Positions 7,958 through 18,988 are shown, counted from the stretch's first letter. The stretch: DNA of 64,000 bases from Pimelobacter simplex (GCF_900114845.1 NZ_FOUK01000004.1:310001-374000), one strand, 5' to 3'. Notes: generated by a model not told the origin, from the letters alone. Translations and numbers: made by a program.

Positions 7958-8464
7958 CTACTCCCAGCGGGTGGCGAAGGCGAAGCCGACGGCCATGAAG
8001 CCGATGCCGACGAACAGGTTCTTCTGCCCGAGGTCGGTCATGATCGGGATGTCGGACGGGTCGTTGCCGGTGAGGAAGATGTAGAAGACGCAGATCCACA
8101 GCAGGCCGATCAGGAAGCAGCCGAGCATGCCGACCACGACGCCGCGGCCGCGGCCGAGCGGGGTCTTGGGGTGCGCCGAGAAGATCAGGCCCGCGAAGAA
8201 CAGCAGGAAGCCGATCAGGTAGTTCTTGCCCTCGAGGTCCTGGAGGAACGACGGGCCGCCGGCCGGGTTGGGCTTGCCCTTGGCGTTGATGCTGCCGAAG
8301 CCGTCGGTGGGCCGCACGCCGAAGTAGTAGTACAGGATCCAGGCGATGCCACCGAGGATGAGCAGCAGGGCGATGGCGAACCGCAGGCTCATCACCGGGC
8401 CGCGGTCGGGGTCGCCGAAGACCTCGCGCTCCTTGCGCTTCGACAGGCGGGTCGGCTTGGCCAC
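7958..8464 (-). CDS. crgA: CrgA-like cell division protein, apparently internally duplicated
   Basis: 168 residues from GTG 8464, chosen because GAGGAG ends 6 bases upstream. The C-terminal half ends LGQKNLFVGIGFMAVGFAFATRWE, the hallmark ending of CrgA. CrgA is a two-membrane-segment septum protein that interacts with FtsZ, FtsI and PBPs, and is usually 80-95 residues. Here there are four membrane segments: about 27-47 and 78-95, then 106-130 and 148-163. The first pair ends NYLIGFLLFFAGLIFSAH, resembling the end of the second, so the protein looks like two CrgA units in tandem. Genomic position (ppiA, rhomboid, crgA, DUF881, pkn genes) supports the call. Confidence 0.85.
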   Translation of the reverse strand: MAKPTRLSKRKEREVFGDPDRGPVMSLRFAIALLLILGGIAWILYYYFGVRPTDGFGSINAKGKPNPAGGPSFLQDLEGKNYLIGFLLFFAGLIFSAHPKTPLGRGRGVVVGMLGCFLIGLLWICVFYIFLTGNDPSDIPIMTDLGQKNLFVGIGFMAVGFAFATRWE

Positions 8465-8544
8465 AGGGGGCTCCTCGTTGAGACTCGGTGGCCGCACGCT
8501 CGCCCCTGCGGGCGCGCGCTCGACCAGTGGTGGACACTGTCAGT

Positions 8545-9351
8545 ATGACGGGTAGCCACGCCGGAGGTACGACGGGCCGCCGAACCGGGTCCGGCCGGCG
8601 CTCCCTGGGGTGGCGGATCGGGACGCCGGTGGTGGCCGTCCTCAGCGGCAGCCTGCTCGCCGTCTCGGCCACCAACAGCGAGGGAACCGACCTGCGTCCG
8701 GGCCGCTACACCGACCTCGCGGGACTGGTCGAGGGCGAGGCGGCGAACTACCGCACGGTCGAGGACCGGTTCAACGACCTCTCCGACGAGGTGGAGCGGC
8801 TCAGCGCCGGGGTCAAGGACAAGAGCGTCGACCGGGCCCGGGGCGAGGTCGCCCAGCTGCGCGACCCGGCCGGGATGACGCCCCACGCGGGTCCGGGCCT
8901 GCAGATCACGCTCTCCGACGCGCCCGAGGACCTCGTCGACGACGCGGTCGAGCGCAACAAGCACGTCGAGCCCGAGAAGCGGCTCAACCTGAACCGGTTC
9001 GTCGTCCACCAGCAGGACATCCAGGCCGTGGTCAACGCCCTGTGGAACGGCGGCGCCAGCGCGGTCACCATCGCCGGCCAGCGCGTCATCTCCACGACGG
9101 GCATCAAGTGCGAGGGCAACGCCGTCCAGCTCCAGGGCGTGCCCTACCCGCAGCCCTACGTCATCGAGGCCGTCGGCGACCCGTCGGCGCTCTACGGCAG
9201 CGTGTCGTCCGACCCGATCGTCTCGGGCTACCGCACCGACTCCGAGAACCCGCAGATCGGGATCGGTTGGTCGCTCGACCTCAAGGAGCGGGTCGAGGCG
9301 CCGGCGTACGACGGCGTCGTCGACCTGCAGTACGCGAAGCCGCTCCGCTAG
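8545..9351 (+). CDS. DUF881 family membrane-anchored protein
   Basis: A 268-residue protein with one N-terminal membrane segment (about residues 25-44), a short coiled-coil region (EDRFNDLSDEVERLSAGVKD) and the DUF881 extracytoplasmic domain, including GLQITLSD, LNRFVVHQQDIQAVVNALWNGGA and ISTTGIKCEGN. The same family sits between crgA and pknB in mycobacteria. Likely role is in envelope or division assembly; no enzyme activity is known. Its 3' end overlaps the convergent pknB gene by 71 bases, a rather long antisense overlap. Confidence 0.88.
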   Translation: MTGSHAGGTTGRRTGSGRRSLGWRIGTPVVAVLSGSLLAVSATNSEGTDLRPGRYTDLAGLVEGEAANYRTVEDRFNDLSDEVERLSAGVKDKSVDRARGEVAQLRDPAGMTPHAGPGLQITLSDAPEDLVDDAVERNKHVEPEKRLNLNRFVVHQQDIQAVVNALWNGGASAVTIAGQRVISTTGIKCEGNAVQLQGVPYPQPYVIEAVGDPSALYGSVSSDPIVSGYRTDSENPQIGIGWSLDLKERVEAPAYDGVVDLQYAKPLR

Positions 9352-11274
9352 CGGCCGGCGGCAGCGCCGGCACCCGGCCGGCGCCCTGCCCCGGAGCCGG
9401 GTCGAGGGGGTTGAGCGGGTCGGTACCTGCGGCGACCTCCTGGCCGTCGCTGATGCCGTCGCCGTCGGTGTCCGGGTTGGTCGGGTCGGTGCCGCGGGTC
9501 GCCTCGTCCTCGTCGGAGAGCCCGTCGCCGTCGGTGTCGGTCGGCGTGGTCGGCGGCGGCGCCTCGTAGATCGAGATGAAGATGTAGACCCGGTTGCCCT
9601 GGTCGAGCGGCTCGCCGGGGGCGGGGTCCTGCTCGGTGACCCGGCCCTTCTTCTGGCTCGAGTCGTCGGCGGAGGCGTCGCGCACGACGGGCTCGAAGCC
9701 GGCGTCCTTGATCGCCTTGACCGCCTCGGCCTGCTTGAGGCCGACCAGCTTCGGGACCTCCTCGGGGCCGTCGGAGATGCACAGCTCGACGGTCGCGTCC
9801 TTCTCGATCATCGTGTTGGCCGGCGGGACCTGCTCGACGACGGTGCCCTTCTCGTCGTCGGTGTCGCACTCGCGCTCGGTGATGTTGCGGCGCAGGATGC
9901 CTTGGGCGAGGAGCGTCTGGATCGCTTCCTTCTTGGGCATCTTGACCACCGACTGCAGCGCGAACTGGCCGGGGCCGATCGAGACGACGAGGTTGATCTT
10001 GGTGTCGGGCGCGACGTAGTCGTCGCCCGCGGGATCCTGCTCGATCACCTGCCCGGCCTCGATCGTGTCGTCGTTGCGGACGCTGACTGTGCCGACCTGG
10101 AGGCCGGCCTCGCCGATGGCGCTGCGGGCGTCCTCCTCGCTCATCCGCACGACGTTCGGCACCCGCTTGTCGGTGGGGGTGTCGTCGAAGAGCCGCGGCC
10201 ACACGAGGTAGGCCGTCGCGATGATCGCCGCAATGAGCAGCCCGAGCACGACCCAGAGGCCGACCTTGCTGCGCTGCTCGTCGTCGCGGGCGGGCGGCAG
10301 CGGCGGGCGGATCGCCGTCTCGCCCGGTCCGGGCGGCGGCGGGGTCGGCGGGACGGCGGCGGTGGCGCCGGTCGCCCCGGGGACGACGGCCTGGACCGGC
10401 CGGCCGGCCAGGTAGCGCTCGATGTCGGCGCGCATCTGCGCGGCGGACTGGTAGCGGTCCTCGACCCGCTTGGCGAGCGACTTCATCACGATGGCGTCGA
10501 TCTCGGGGGTGAGGTCGTCCTCGTGCTGCGACGGCGGGACGGCGGGCTCGCGCACGTGCTGGTAGGCGACCGCGACGGGGGAGTCGCCGACGAACGGCGG
10601 CCGTCCGGTGAGGAGCTCGTAGAGCAGGCAGCCGGCGGAGTAGACGTCGGAGCGGGAGTCGACGGTCTCGCCGCGCGCCTGCTCGGGGGAGAGGTACTGG
10701 GCGGTGCCGACGACGGCCGCGGTCTGGGTCATCGACGACTGGGCGTCGCTCATCGCGCGGGCGATGCCGAAGTCCATCACCTTGATGTCACCCGACGGCG
10801 TGAGCATCACGTTGCCGGGCTTGATGTCGCGGTGGATGATCCCCGCGCGGTGGCTGTAGTCGAGCGCGGAGAGCACGCCGCTCGTGATCTCGAGCGCGCG
10901 CTCGGGCAGGATCTTGCGCCCCTCGCGAAGGATGTCGCGCAGCGTCCGGCCGGCGACGTGCTCCATCACGATGTAGGGGACGACCTCGGTGCTGCCGTCG
11001 GGCTGCGCGGTGCGCTCCTCGCCGGTGTCGTAGACGGCGACGATCGCGGGGTGGTTGAGCGAGGCCGACGACTGTGCCTCACGGCGGAAGCGCGCCTGGA
11101 AGGTGGGGTCGCTGGCAAGGTCGGAGCGCAGTCGCTTGACCGCCACGACCCGGCCGAGGCGGGTGTCGGTGCCCTTGCGGACCTCCGCCATGCCGCCACG
11201 GCCCAGCAGCTCGCCGAGCTCGTACCGCCCGCCGACGACGGGCCGGCCCGAGCCGGGTTCGGTCGGGGGAGTGC

Positions 11275-11278
<4 letters not shown>
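9281..11278 (-). CDS. pknB: Serine/threonine protein kinase with PASTA domains and C-terminal Ca-binding-type repeats
   Basis: A 665-residue membrane kinase. The kinase domain (about 19-285) has GRGGMAEV, the VAVKRL lysine, HRDIKPGN and DFG. A membrane segment lies near residues 345-367, followed by three PASTA units (about 378-580), which in PknB relatives bind muropeptides or lipid II. Unusually, the extracellular end then has two copies of the DTDGDG(L/I)SD pattern, typical of thrombospondin type 3 Ca-binding repeats, and a basic Arg/Pro tail. Its ATG overlaps the pknA stop (ATGA). It regulates wall growth and division by phosphorylating targets that FHA proteins read. Confidence 0.93.
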
Positions 11279-12804
<1,526 letters not shown>

Positions 12805-12811
12805 GCGTGAC

Positions 12812-14341
12812 TCACTTCTTCAGCACCGCTTCCATGACTGCCTTGGCGATCGGGCCGCCGAGCTGGCCGCCGGCGATCTCGTCGCACGCCCGGTCGGGCG
12901 CCTCCTCGATCATGACGGCCACCGCGACCTCGGCGTTGTCCGCCGGCGCGTACGAGACGAACCACGCGTACGGCGGCTTGCCGCCCGCGGAGCACCGGGT
13001 CGAGGTGCGCTGCGCCGTACCGGTCTTGCCGGCCACCTTGACGCCGGAGATGGCGGCGGGCGAGGCGGTGCCGTTGTCGACGACCGAGACGAGCAGGTCG
13101 GTCAGCTCGCGCGCGGTCTGCGGCGACACGGCGTCGCTGAGCTTGTCGGGCTCGGTGGTGCGCAGGACGTCGAAGCCGGCGGTCTGCACCTGCTCGACCA
13201 GGTAGGGCCGCATGAGCGTGCCCTGGTTGGCGATCGCGGCGGTGACCATCGCCATCTGCAGCGGCGTCGACTGCACCTCGAACTGGCCGATGCCGGTCTG
13301 CGCGGTCTCGGCGTCGCTGAGCTCGCGGGTGCCGCCGCCGTCCTTGTCGCTGAGGGGGATGCCGGTCGGGTAGACCGACTGGGCCTGACCCTTGAGGTCG
13401 AGGAGGTAGTTGCTGTTGAAGCCGAACTTCTCGGCCTGGTCGCGCATCTTCTCGGGGCCGACCTCGACCGCGAGGTGCGCGAACGTGGTGTTGCACGACC
13501 AGTCGAGCGCCGTGGCGAACGAGATCTTGCTCGGGTTGCACTGGCTGCGGCCGTCGTTGCCGATCGTCCGCGTGGTCCCCGGCGGCTGGTACGACGAGCC
13601 GGCCGGCACCTGGTCGTCGCCGTGGTACTTGCCGCTCTCGATCGCCGCGGCCGCGGTGACCAGCTTGAACGTGGATCCGGGGAAGAGCCGGGTCTGGATC
13701 GCGCGGTTGACGAGCGGGTCGCGGGGGTCCTTGTCGAGCTGCTCGTAGGCCGCCGCCGCGCTCTTGGAGTCGTGGGTGGCCAGCTCGTTGGGGTCGTACG
13801 ACGGGTAGGACGCCATCGCCAGCACCCGCCCGGTCTTGGGCTGGATCGCCACGACCGAGCCCTCGCCGCGCGGGCCGAGCGTGTCGCGCAGCCCCTCGAA
13901 GGCGGCCTTCTGCGCCGCGGCGTTGAGCGTCAGCACGACGTTGCCGCCCTGGGTCTGGTCGCCCTTGAGCAGGTCGACGAGCCGGGTCACGAACAGCTGG
14001 GGGTCCTCGCCGGTGAGCACGGCGTTCTGGCTGCGCTCGATGCCGGTCTGGCTGCCGAGCTGGAGGTAGCCGGTGACCGGCGCGAACATCCGGGCGCCCG
14101 AGGACGGGTAGACGCGCAGGTACTTGTACTGGTCGTCGGAGGGCTTGCTCGTCGCGACGGGCTCGTCGCCCACCAGGATCTGACCGCGCTCGCGGCTGAA
14201 CGACGCCTCGGCGACGCGCGCGTTGCGCGGGTCGGTGTTGTAGTCCTCGGCCTTCCAGAACTGCACGTAGGTCACGTTCGCCATCAGGGCGAGGAACAGG
14301 AACATGCAGAAGATCGAGACGGTGCGGATCGGCTTGTTCAT
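12812..14341 (-). CDS. pbpA: Class B penicillin-binding protein (peptidoglycan transpeptidase)
   Basis: A 509-residue protein with an N-terminal membrane anchor (residues about 7-26) and a transpeptidase domain. The three active-site motifs are present: STFK (acyl-ester Ser in PGSTFKL), SCN in DWSCNTTF, and KTG in VAGKTGTAQ. It crosslinks peptidoglycan outside the membrane. Its start overlaps the stop of the SEDS glycosyltransferase gene, the usual pairing of a SEDS polymerase with its class B PBP. Corresponds to pbpA of the mycobacterial cluster. Confidence 0.93.
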   Translation of the reverse strand: MNKPIRTVSIFCMFLFLALMANVTYVQFWKAEDYNTDPRNARVAEASFSRERGQILVGDEPVATSKPSDDQYKYLRVYPSSGARMFAPVTGYLQLGSQTGIERSQNAVLTGEDPQLFVTRLVDLLKGDQTQGGNVVLTLNAAAQKAAFEGLRDTLGPRGEGSVVAIQPKTGRVLAMASYPSYDPNELATHDSKSAAAAYEQLDKDPRDPLVNRAIQTRLFPGSTFKLVTAAAAIESGKYHGDDQVPAGSSYQPPGTTRTIGNDGRSQCNPSKISFATALDWSCNTTFAHLAVEVGPEKMRDQAEKFGFNSNYLLDLKGQAQSVYPTGIPLSDKDGGGTRELSDAETAQTGIGQFEVQSTPLQMAMVTAAIANQGTLMRPYLVEQVQTAGFDVLRTTEPDKLSDAVSPQTARELTDLLVSVVDNGTASPAAISGVKVAGKTGTAQRTSTRCSAGGKPPYAWFVSYAPADNAEVAVAVMIEEAPDRACDEIAGGQLGGPIAKAVMEAVLKK

Positions 14342-15723
14342 CGCGGCACCACCTTCACGACCTGGGTGGCCTGCTCGTCGGGGTCGTCGGCGTCGGCGGT
14401 CAGGTCGGGCAGCGGGCGCCGGGCCTGGTCGGAGATGCGGAGCAGGATCGCGACGATCACCCAGTTGGCGACGAGCGACGATCCGCCGTACGACAGGAAG
14501 GGTGTGGTGAGGCCGGTCAGCGGGATCAGCCGGGTCACCCCCCCGACCACGACGAAGACCTGGAGCGCGAACACCGCGGCGAGGCCGGTGGCGACGAGCT
14601 TGCCGAAGCCGTCGCGCGAGATCAGCGCGGCCCGCAGGGCCCGCTCGACGACGAGGCCGTAGAGGAGCAGGACGGCGATGACAGCGGTGAGGCCGAGCTC
14701 CTCACCGATCGCGGCGAGGATGAAGTCGGACTCGACGTACGGCACCCGCTGGGGCATGCCCTCGCCGAGACCGCGGCCCACGAGGCCGCCCCACGCGAAG
14801 CCGTAGAGCGCCTGGACGAGCTGGTAGCCGTTGCCGTTGGGGTCGGCGAACGGGTCGAGCCAGATGTCGACCCGGTTCTGCACGTGGGCGAAGATCCGGA
14901 AGGCGACGGTCGCGCCGCCGAAGAAGAGCAGGCCGCCGACCACCAGCCAGCCGGGTCGCTCGGTGGCGACGTAGAGCATGATCAGGAAGAGGCCGAAGAA
15001 CAGCAGGCTCGAGCCCAGGTCGCGCTGCAGCACGAGGATGCCGAGGCTGACCACCCACATCATGAGGATCGGGCCCAGGTCGCGGCCGCGGGGCAGGTCG
15101 ACGAAGACCACGCGGCGCCCGGCGAGCGCGAGCGCGTCGCGGTGCACGACCAGGTAGCCGGCGAACGTGATGACGAGCAGCAGCTTGGCGACCTCGCCGG
15201 GCTGGAAGCTGAACGGGCCGAGCGAGATCCAGATCTTCGCGCCGTTGATGGACGTCCCGAGGCCCGGGATCATCGGCAGGATCAGCAGCACGATGGCGGC
15301 CAGGCCCGACGTGTAGGTGAAGCGCGCGAGCAGGCGGTGGTCGGGCAGCGCGATCAGGGTGCCGATGAAGAGGGCGACGCCGAGCGTCATCCAGGTCAGC
15401 TGCTGGCTCGCCAGGCCCGTGTCGCGGGCCAGGTCGATGCGGTGGATGATCGCCAGGCCGAGGCCGTTGAGGGCCGCGACCACGGGGAGCAGCACCGGGT
15501 CGGCGTACGGGGCGACGAGGCGGACGGCGACGTGGGCGCCGACCACGAGGATGGCCAGCCAGCCGCCGTACCCGAGGAGGTTGGTGGGGACCTCGCCGTC
15601 GACGCCGAGGCCGACCGCGGCGTAGGCGCCGATCCCGACGACGAGCGCCAGGATCAGCAGGAAGAGCTCCGCACCCCGCCGGCGGCGGTGCACGAAGCCC
15701 ATCAGGGCGGAGTTGGCGCTCAC
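14338..15723 (-). CDS. rodA: SEDS-family peptidoglycan glycosyltransferase (RodA/FtsW type)
   Basis: A 461-residue polytopic protein from GTG 15723, which overlaps the pstP stop (GTGA). About twelve membrane segments are visible. SEDS signatures include SINGAKIWI, GPFSFQPGEVAKLLL, LQRDLGSSLLFF, and the C-terminal region with GEELGL, LIPLTGLTTPFLSYGGSSLVANW. SEDS proteins polymerise lipid II into glycan strands together with a class B PBP, here the next gene. Context favours RodA, the elongation enzyme of this cluster, rather than FtsW. Confidence 0.92.
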   Translation of the reverse strand: MSANSALMGFVHRRRRGAELFLLILALVVGIGAYAAVGLGVDGEVPTNLLGYGGWLAILVVGAHVAVRLVAPYADPVLLPVVAALNGLGLAIIHRIDLARDTGLASQQLTWMTLGVALFIGTLIALPDHRLLARFTYTSGLAAIVLLILPMIPGLGTSINGAKIWISLGPFSFQPGEVAKLLLVITFAGYLVVHRDALALAGRRVVFVDLPRGRDLGPILMMWVVSLGILVLQRDLGSSLLFFGLFLIMLYVATERPGWLVVGGLLFFGGATVAFRIFAHVQNRVDIWLDPFADPNGNGYQLVQALYGFAWGGLVGRGLGEGMPQRVPYVESDFILAAIGEELGLTAVIAVLLLYGLVVERALRAALISRDGFGKLVATGLAAVFALQVFVVVGGVTRLIPLTGLTTPFLSYGGSSLVANWVIVAILLRISDQARRPLPDLTADADDPDEQATQVVKVVPR

Positions 15724-17291
15724 GAACCGCCACCGGGCGTGACGCTGGTCAGGTCGGCGGCACCGCCCTGGGTGGACGGCGCGGCCGGCGCCTCGGAGTC
15801 CGAGCCGGGCGCGGTGGTCGTCGGGCTGGTGGTCGTCTCGGTCGGGTCCGTCGCGTCGGTCGTGTCGGTCGGGTCGGTGGCCGGGTCGCTCTGGCGGGCG
15901 TTGGCGCCGATCCGGGTGACCTCGTCGCGGGCGCCCTCGAAGCTGTCGAAGGTCATGTCGCCGTCGCGGATCTGCTCCTGGGTGGAGTCCCGCAGCTGCT
16001 CGATCTGCAGGTCGGAGACCTGGTAGACGTTCGACAGGCCCGGCACGTTGACCCCGCGGTAGATGACGACGTGGCCGTCGTCCTCGCCGATGTAGTACTG
16101 CTGCTGGCTCCACCAGTACGCCGTCCCGACGGCGATCCAGGCGAGGCCCAGCACGACGGCGGCGGCCAGCAGCCGGCGCGCCCACACGAAGCGGGGCGGC
16201 GGCTGGGGGGCGTAGCGCAGCGTCTCGGCGTCGAGCGGCGGGTCGGCCGGGATGGCGTGGTCGATGCCCTCGGGGATCTCGGCCGCCACCGGCTCGAGCT
16301 CGCCCGTGTCGCCGGAGCGGTGCCCGCGGAACAGCGCGCGCGGACGGCGCCGGCCCAGGTCGGCGGCGGCGCCGACGACCATCGGCTCGAGCGGGGCGGG
16401 CAGGTCGGCGGGCGACTCGGCGGCCGTGGCGGCCGGGTCGACGACGTCGGCGACCACGCAGGTGACGTTGTCGGAGCTGCCGGCGTCGAGGCTGGCGCGG
16501 ACCAGCTCGATGGCGGCGAACTCCGGCGAGCCGTCGGAGAGCAGCTCGGTGATCCGGTCGTCCTCGAGGACGCCGCACGCGCCGTCGCTGCACAGGAAGA
16601 GCCGGTCGCCGGCGACGAGCTCGAGCGCGAACAGGTCGGGCTCCACCTCGTGCAGGCCGTCGAGCGCCTTGAGGATGAGGTTGCGGTGCGGGTGCACCCG
16701 GGCCTCGGCCTCGGTGATCCGGCCCTCGTCGATGAGGCTCTGCACGAAGGTGTGGTCGTTGGTGAGCTGGGACAGCTCGCCGTCGCGCAGCAGGTAGGCG
16801 CGGGAGTCGCCGACGTGGCCGACCGCGAGCCGGTTGCCGTCGAAGAGGGCGACCGTGGCCGTCGTGCTGGTGCCGTTGAGGGCGGGGTCGTGGTCGACCT
16901 GCGCGCCGATGGCGTTGTGCGCCTCGTGGATGCCGTCGTTGACCCGGTCGATCACGTCGGCCGAGCCGGGCGGCTCGTCGAGCTGGCGCAGCTCGCCGAT
17001 CGCGGTGCTCGACGCGATGTCACCGCGGGCCGCGCCGCCGACGCCGTCGCACACGGCGAGCAGCCACGGTCCGGCGTACCCGGAGTCCTGGTTGTCCTTG
17101 CGGACCCGGCCCACGTCGGAGACCGCGGAGAAGCGCAGCTGCAGCAGCGGCCGGGCCGCCGGGGTGGGCACGTCGACCGTCTCGGGGGGTCCCTCGGTCG
17201 TCGCCGCCGCCTCGGTCGGGGCGTCGGGCCGCGTGCCGCTGAGCTCGTCCGGGGCCATCGCGTCGGAGGAGTCGTTGCCGGGTTCGGACAT
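15720..17291 (-). CDS. pstP: PP2C-type serine/threonine protein phosphatase, membrane-anchored
   Basis: A 523-residue protein. The PP2C catalytic domain (about residues 50-285) shows DNQDSG, CDGVGG, GTSTTATV, GHVGDSRAYLLRDGEL, SDGACG and SSDNVTCVV, the residues that bind the metal centre. A membrane segment lies near residues 370-390 and a short extracellular domain ends in a Thr/Pro/Asp-rich tail. It reverses phosphorylation by PknA and PknB. A disordered acidic N-terminal extension of about 45 residues precedes the domain, longer than in mycobacteria. It is co-transcribed with fhaB upstream (3-base gap). Confidence 0.93.
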   Translation of the reverse strand: MSEPGNDSSDAMAPDELSGTRPDAPTEAAATTEGPPETVDVPTPAARPLLQLRFSAVSDVGRVRKDNQDSGYAGPWLLAVCDGVGGAARGDIASSTAIGELRQLDEPPGSADVIDRVNDGIHEAHNAIGAQVDHDPALNGTSTTATVALFDGNRLAVGHVGDSRAYLLRDGELSQLTNDHTFVQSLIDEGRITEAEARVHPHRNLILKALDGLHEVEPDLFALELVAGDRLFLCSDGACGVLEDDRITELLSDGSPEFAAIELVRASLDAGSSDNVTCVVADVVDPAATAAESPADLPAPLEPMVVGAAADLGRRRPRALFRGHRSGDTGELEPVAAEIPEGIDHAIPADPPLDAETLRYAPQPPPRFVWARRLLAAAVVLGLAWIAVGTAYWWSQQQYYIGEDDGHVVIYRGVNVPGLSNVYQVSDLQIEQLRDSTQEQIRDGDMTFDSFEGARDEVTRIGANARQSDPATDPTDTTDATDPTETTTSPTTTAPGSDSEAPAAPSTQGGAADLTSVTPGGGS

Positions 17292-17294
17292 GCC

Positions 17295-17759
17295 CTACTT
17301 CCTCAGCTCCACGATGGTCTTCCCGATCCGGATCTGCGAGCCCAGGCCCACCGGGACCGGCTGGGTGAGCCGCTGGCTGCCGAGATAGGTGCCGTTGGTG
17401 GAGCCGAGGTCCTCGACGTACCACTGGCCGCCGGAGGACACGATCCGCGCGTGCCGGGTGGAGACGTAGTCGTCGTCCAGCCGGATGGCCGCGTCGTTGC
17501 CGCGCCCGATCAGGATCGGCGCCTGCGACAGGTCGGCGGTGATGCCGGTGTTGACGCCCTGGACGACGGCGACCTGCGTGGGCTGACCACGGCGGGGCGA
17601 CGACGTCTTGGGGGGCTTCGGCTGCTTGCCGGGCGCGGCCGGCGCCGGGACCCGCGCCCCGAACATGTCGGAGCGGATCACCGAGATCGCCGAGAGCACG
17701 AAGATCCACAGGATCGCGAGGTACGCGATCCTGACCAGGAACAGGGTCAGCTCAGACAA
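17295..17759 (-). CDS. fhaB: FHA-domain membrane protein FhaB
   Basis: 154 residues from a TTG start at 17759, chosen because GAGAGG lies 6 bases upstream and this gives the family length (about 155) and a clean N-terminal membrane segment, LTLFLVRIAYLAILWIFVL. A Pro/Lys-rich linker leads to a C-terminal FHA domain with GRGND, STRHARI and DLGSTNGTYLG, the phosphothreonine-binding residues. FhaB reads kinase-phosphorylated partners in wall synthesis and division. The start lies inside the end of fhaA (8-base overlap). Confidence 0.9.
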   Translation of the reverse strand: MSELTLFLVRIAYLAILWIFVLSAISVIRSDMFGARVPAPAAPGKQPKPPKTSSPRRGQPTQVAVVQGVNTGITADLSQAPILIGRGNDAAIRLDDDYVSTRHARIVSSGGQWYVEDLGSTNGTYLGSQRLTQPVPVGLGSQIRIGKTIVELRK

Positions 17760-18501
17760 CGTCCACCTCTCGGTCCGCCTCCTGGAGCAGCCGCAGCACG
17801 AGCGACGTGTGCCCGATCTGCACCCGCGACCCGTCACGCAGCGTCGCCCGCGCGACCTTCTGCCCGTCGACCCGGATGCCGTTGGTCGAGCCCATGTCGT
17901 GGACCTCGACGTGCACCGGACCCTCGCCCGGCGCCATCCCGGCCGCCTGCTCCGTCGTGATCAGGAACTCCGCGTGCCGCCGGCTCACCCCGGGATCGTT
18001 GATCCGCAGGTCCGCCTCGCTGCCGCGACCGACCACCAGGCCCGGCGCCTGCAGCGGGTGCTGCGTGCCGTTGACCTCGAGGACCGCCCGCGTGCGCTGC
18101 CCGCCACCCCGCCGGGAGTGCCCCGTGACCGCCGCCTCCGCCTGGCTCCGCACCCGGAACCGCCCGGTCCCCAGGTCGTCCGCGGACTCGAACCCGATCC
18201 GGATCGGCCCCGGGAAGACGTACGACTGCAGCTCCGCGTGCTCCGTCAGCTGCTCGCCCAGCTCACCGGCCAGCGTCGAGTCGTACGGCGAGAGCCGCTC
18301 GAGGTCACCCTCGGAGAGCTCCACCACGAAGCTGTTCGGCACCAGCCGCCGCTGCCGCGACAGCACCTGCGCCTTGTTGTCGAGCTCCCTCTGGAGGGCC
18401 GCCGCGATCTCCACCGGCTGGACGGCACTGCGGAACGTGCGCGCGAACACGCCCGAGATCGCCTGCTCGAGCTTCTGCTCGAAGCGCTGCAGTCCCCCCA
18501 C
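17752..18501 (-). CDS. fhaA: FHA-domain protein FhaA (DUF3662 plus FHA)
   Basis: 249 residues from GTG 18501, preceded by GAGGAGGG at suitable spacing. The N-terminal DUF3662 domain (about residues 1-115) begins GLQRFEQKLEQAISGVFARTF. A short linker leads to an FHA domain with GRGSEADL, SRRHAEF and MGSTNGIRVDG. It is a cytoplasmic adaptor that binds phosphothreonine on partners such as MviN in mycobacteria. It is the first gene of the minus-strand operon fhaA-fhaB-pstP-rodA-pbpA-pknA-pknB, in which all junctions overlap or are a few bases apart. The promoter should lie in 18502-18660. Confidence 0.92.
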   Translation of the reverse strand: MGGLQRFEQKLEQAISGVFARTFRSAVQPVEIAAALQRELDNKAQVLSRQRRLVPNSFVVELSEGDLERLSPYDSTLAGELGEQLTEHAELQSYVFPGPIRIGFESADDLGTGRFRVRSQAEAAVTGHSRRGGGQRTRAVLEVNGTQHPLQAPGLVVGRGSEADLRINDPGVSRRHAEFLITTEQAAGMAPGEGPVHVEVHDMGSTNGIRVDGQKVARATLRDGSRVQIGHTSLVLRLLQEADREVDVV

Positions 18502-18637
18502 GTCCCTGCCCTCCTCTCGCACGGCTCGCTCGACTGGTCCCTCCGGACGAATCACTCGATCGTATCGGTGAGCCCCCTGTCGCCCCGGGACCTTCACCCT
18601 CTCACCGGCCCGTCGCCGTGGTCGTCGTGGCCTGGTT

Positions 18638-18667
18638 TTGGGTGCGGCGGCCGGACTGGGCTAACCT
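18638..18667 (+). promoter_or_regulatory. Candidate promoter of tRNA-Leu
   Basis: TTGGGT at 18638-18643 and TAACCT at 18662-18667 are separated by 18 bases and resemble the -35 and -10 elements of the housekeeping sigma factor. The -10 ends 13 bases before the mature tRNA 5' end, so transcription would begin a few bases upstream of it. Confidence 0.45.
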
Positions 18668-18680
18668 TGCGGGGCTTCAC

Positions 18681-18764
18681 GCGCGAGTGGCGGAATAGGC
18701 AGACGCGCACGGTTCAGGTCCGTGTGTCCGAAAGGACGTGGGGGTTCAACTCCCCCCTCGCGCA
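18681..18764 (+). tRNA. tRNA-Leu (anticodon CAG)
   Basis: The acceptor arms GCGCGAG (18681-18687) and CTCGCGC (18757-18763) pair fully, with discriminator A at 18764. The anticodon stem-loop CACGG-TTCAGGT-CCGTG gives CAG. A long variable arm (TGTCC/GGACG) typical of leucine tRNAs and a T-arm GGGGG-TTCAACT-CCCCC follow. CCA is not encoded. It reads CUG, a leucine codon heavily used in GC-rich genomes. A tRNA-Leu follows fhaA in mycobacteria too. Confidence 0.95.
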
Positions 18765-18774
18765 CGTTAAGCAA

Positions 18775-18823
18775 AGTGGCCCCTGACCAGCCAAGACGGC
18801 TGTCAGGGGCCACTAGCGTTTTT
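18775..18823 (+). terminator. Strong intrinsic terminator after tRNA-Leu
   Basis: AGTGGCCCCTGAC (18775-18787) pairs with GTCAGGGGCCACT (18802-18814), and an inner CAGCC/GGCTG stem lengthens it. AGCGTTTTT follows. This is a canonical stem plus T-run 10 bases after the tRNA, and it marks the left edge of the accessory island. Confidence 0.88.
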
Positions 18824-18988
18824 GGCTCTGTCCGCTCCTGTCCACATGGGTTGTGTCGGACCTGCACGGCAGCATCGCAGCAGCGAGACAGGAGCAAGCC
18901 GTGCCGAACCCACGAAAGCGCACCAGCGCCACCACTGGACGCACCACCTCGCAGGTCCGCTTCCGCCCTGGCGGCATCAACGGAGGGC
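18824..18988. other. Gap between the tRNA terminator and the island, no firm gene
   Basis: A 9-base inverted repeat GCTCCTGTC (18834-18842) / GACAGGAGC (18887-18895) is the main structure. A GTG at 18901 opens a short frame (PNPRKRTSATTGRTTSQVRF...) that runs antisense into the next gene. It could be the remnant of a small mobile-element protein, but I cannot support it. No integrase is visible. Confidence 0.4.
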
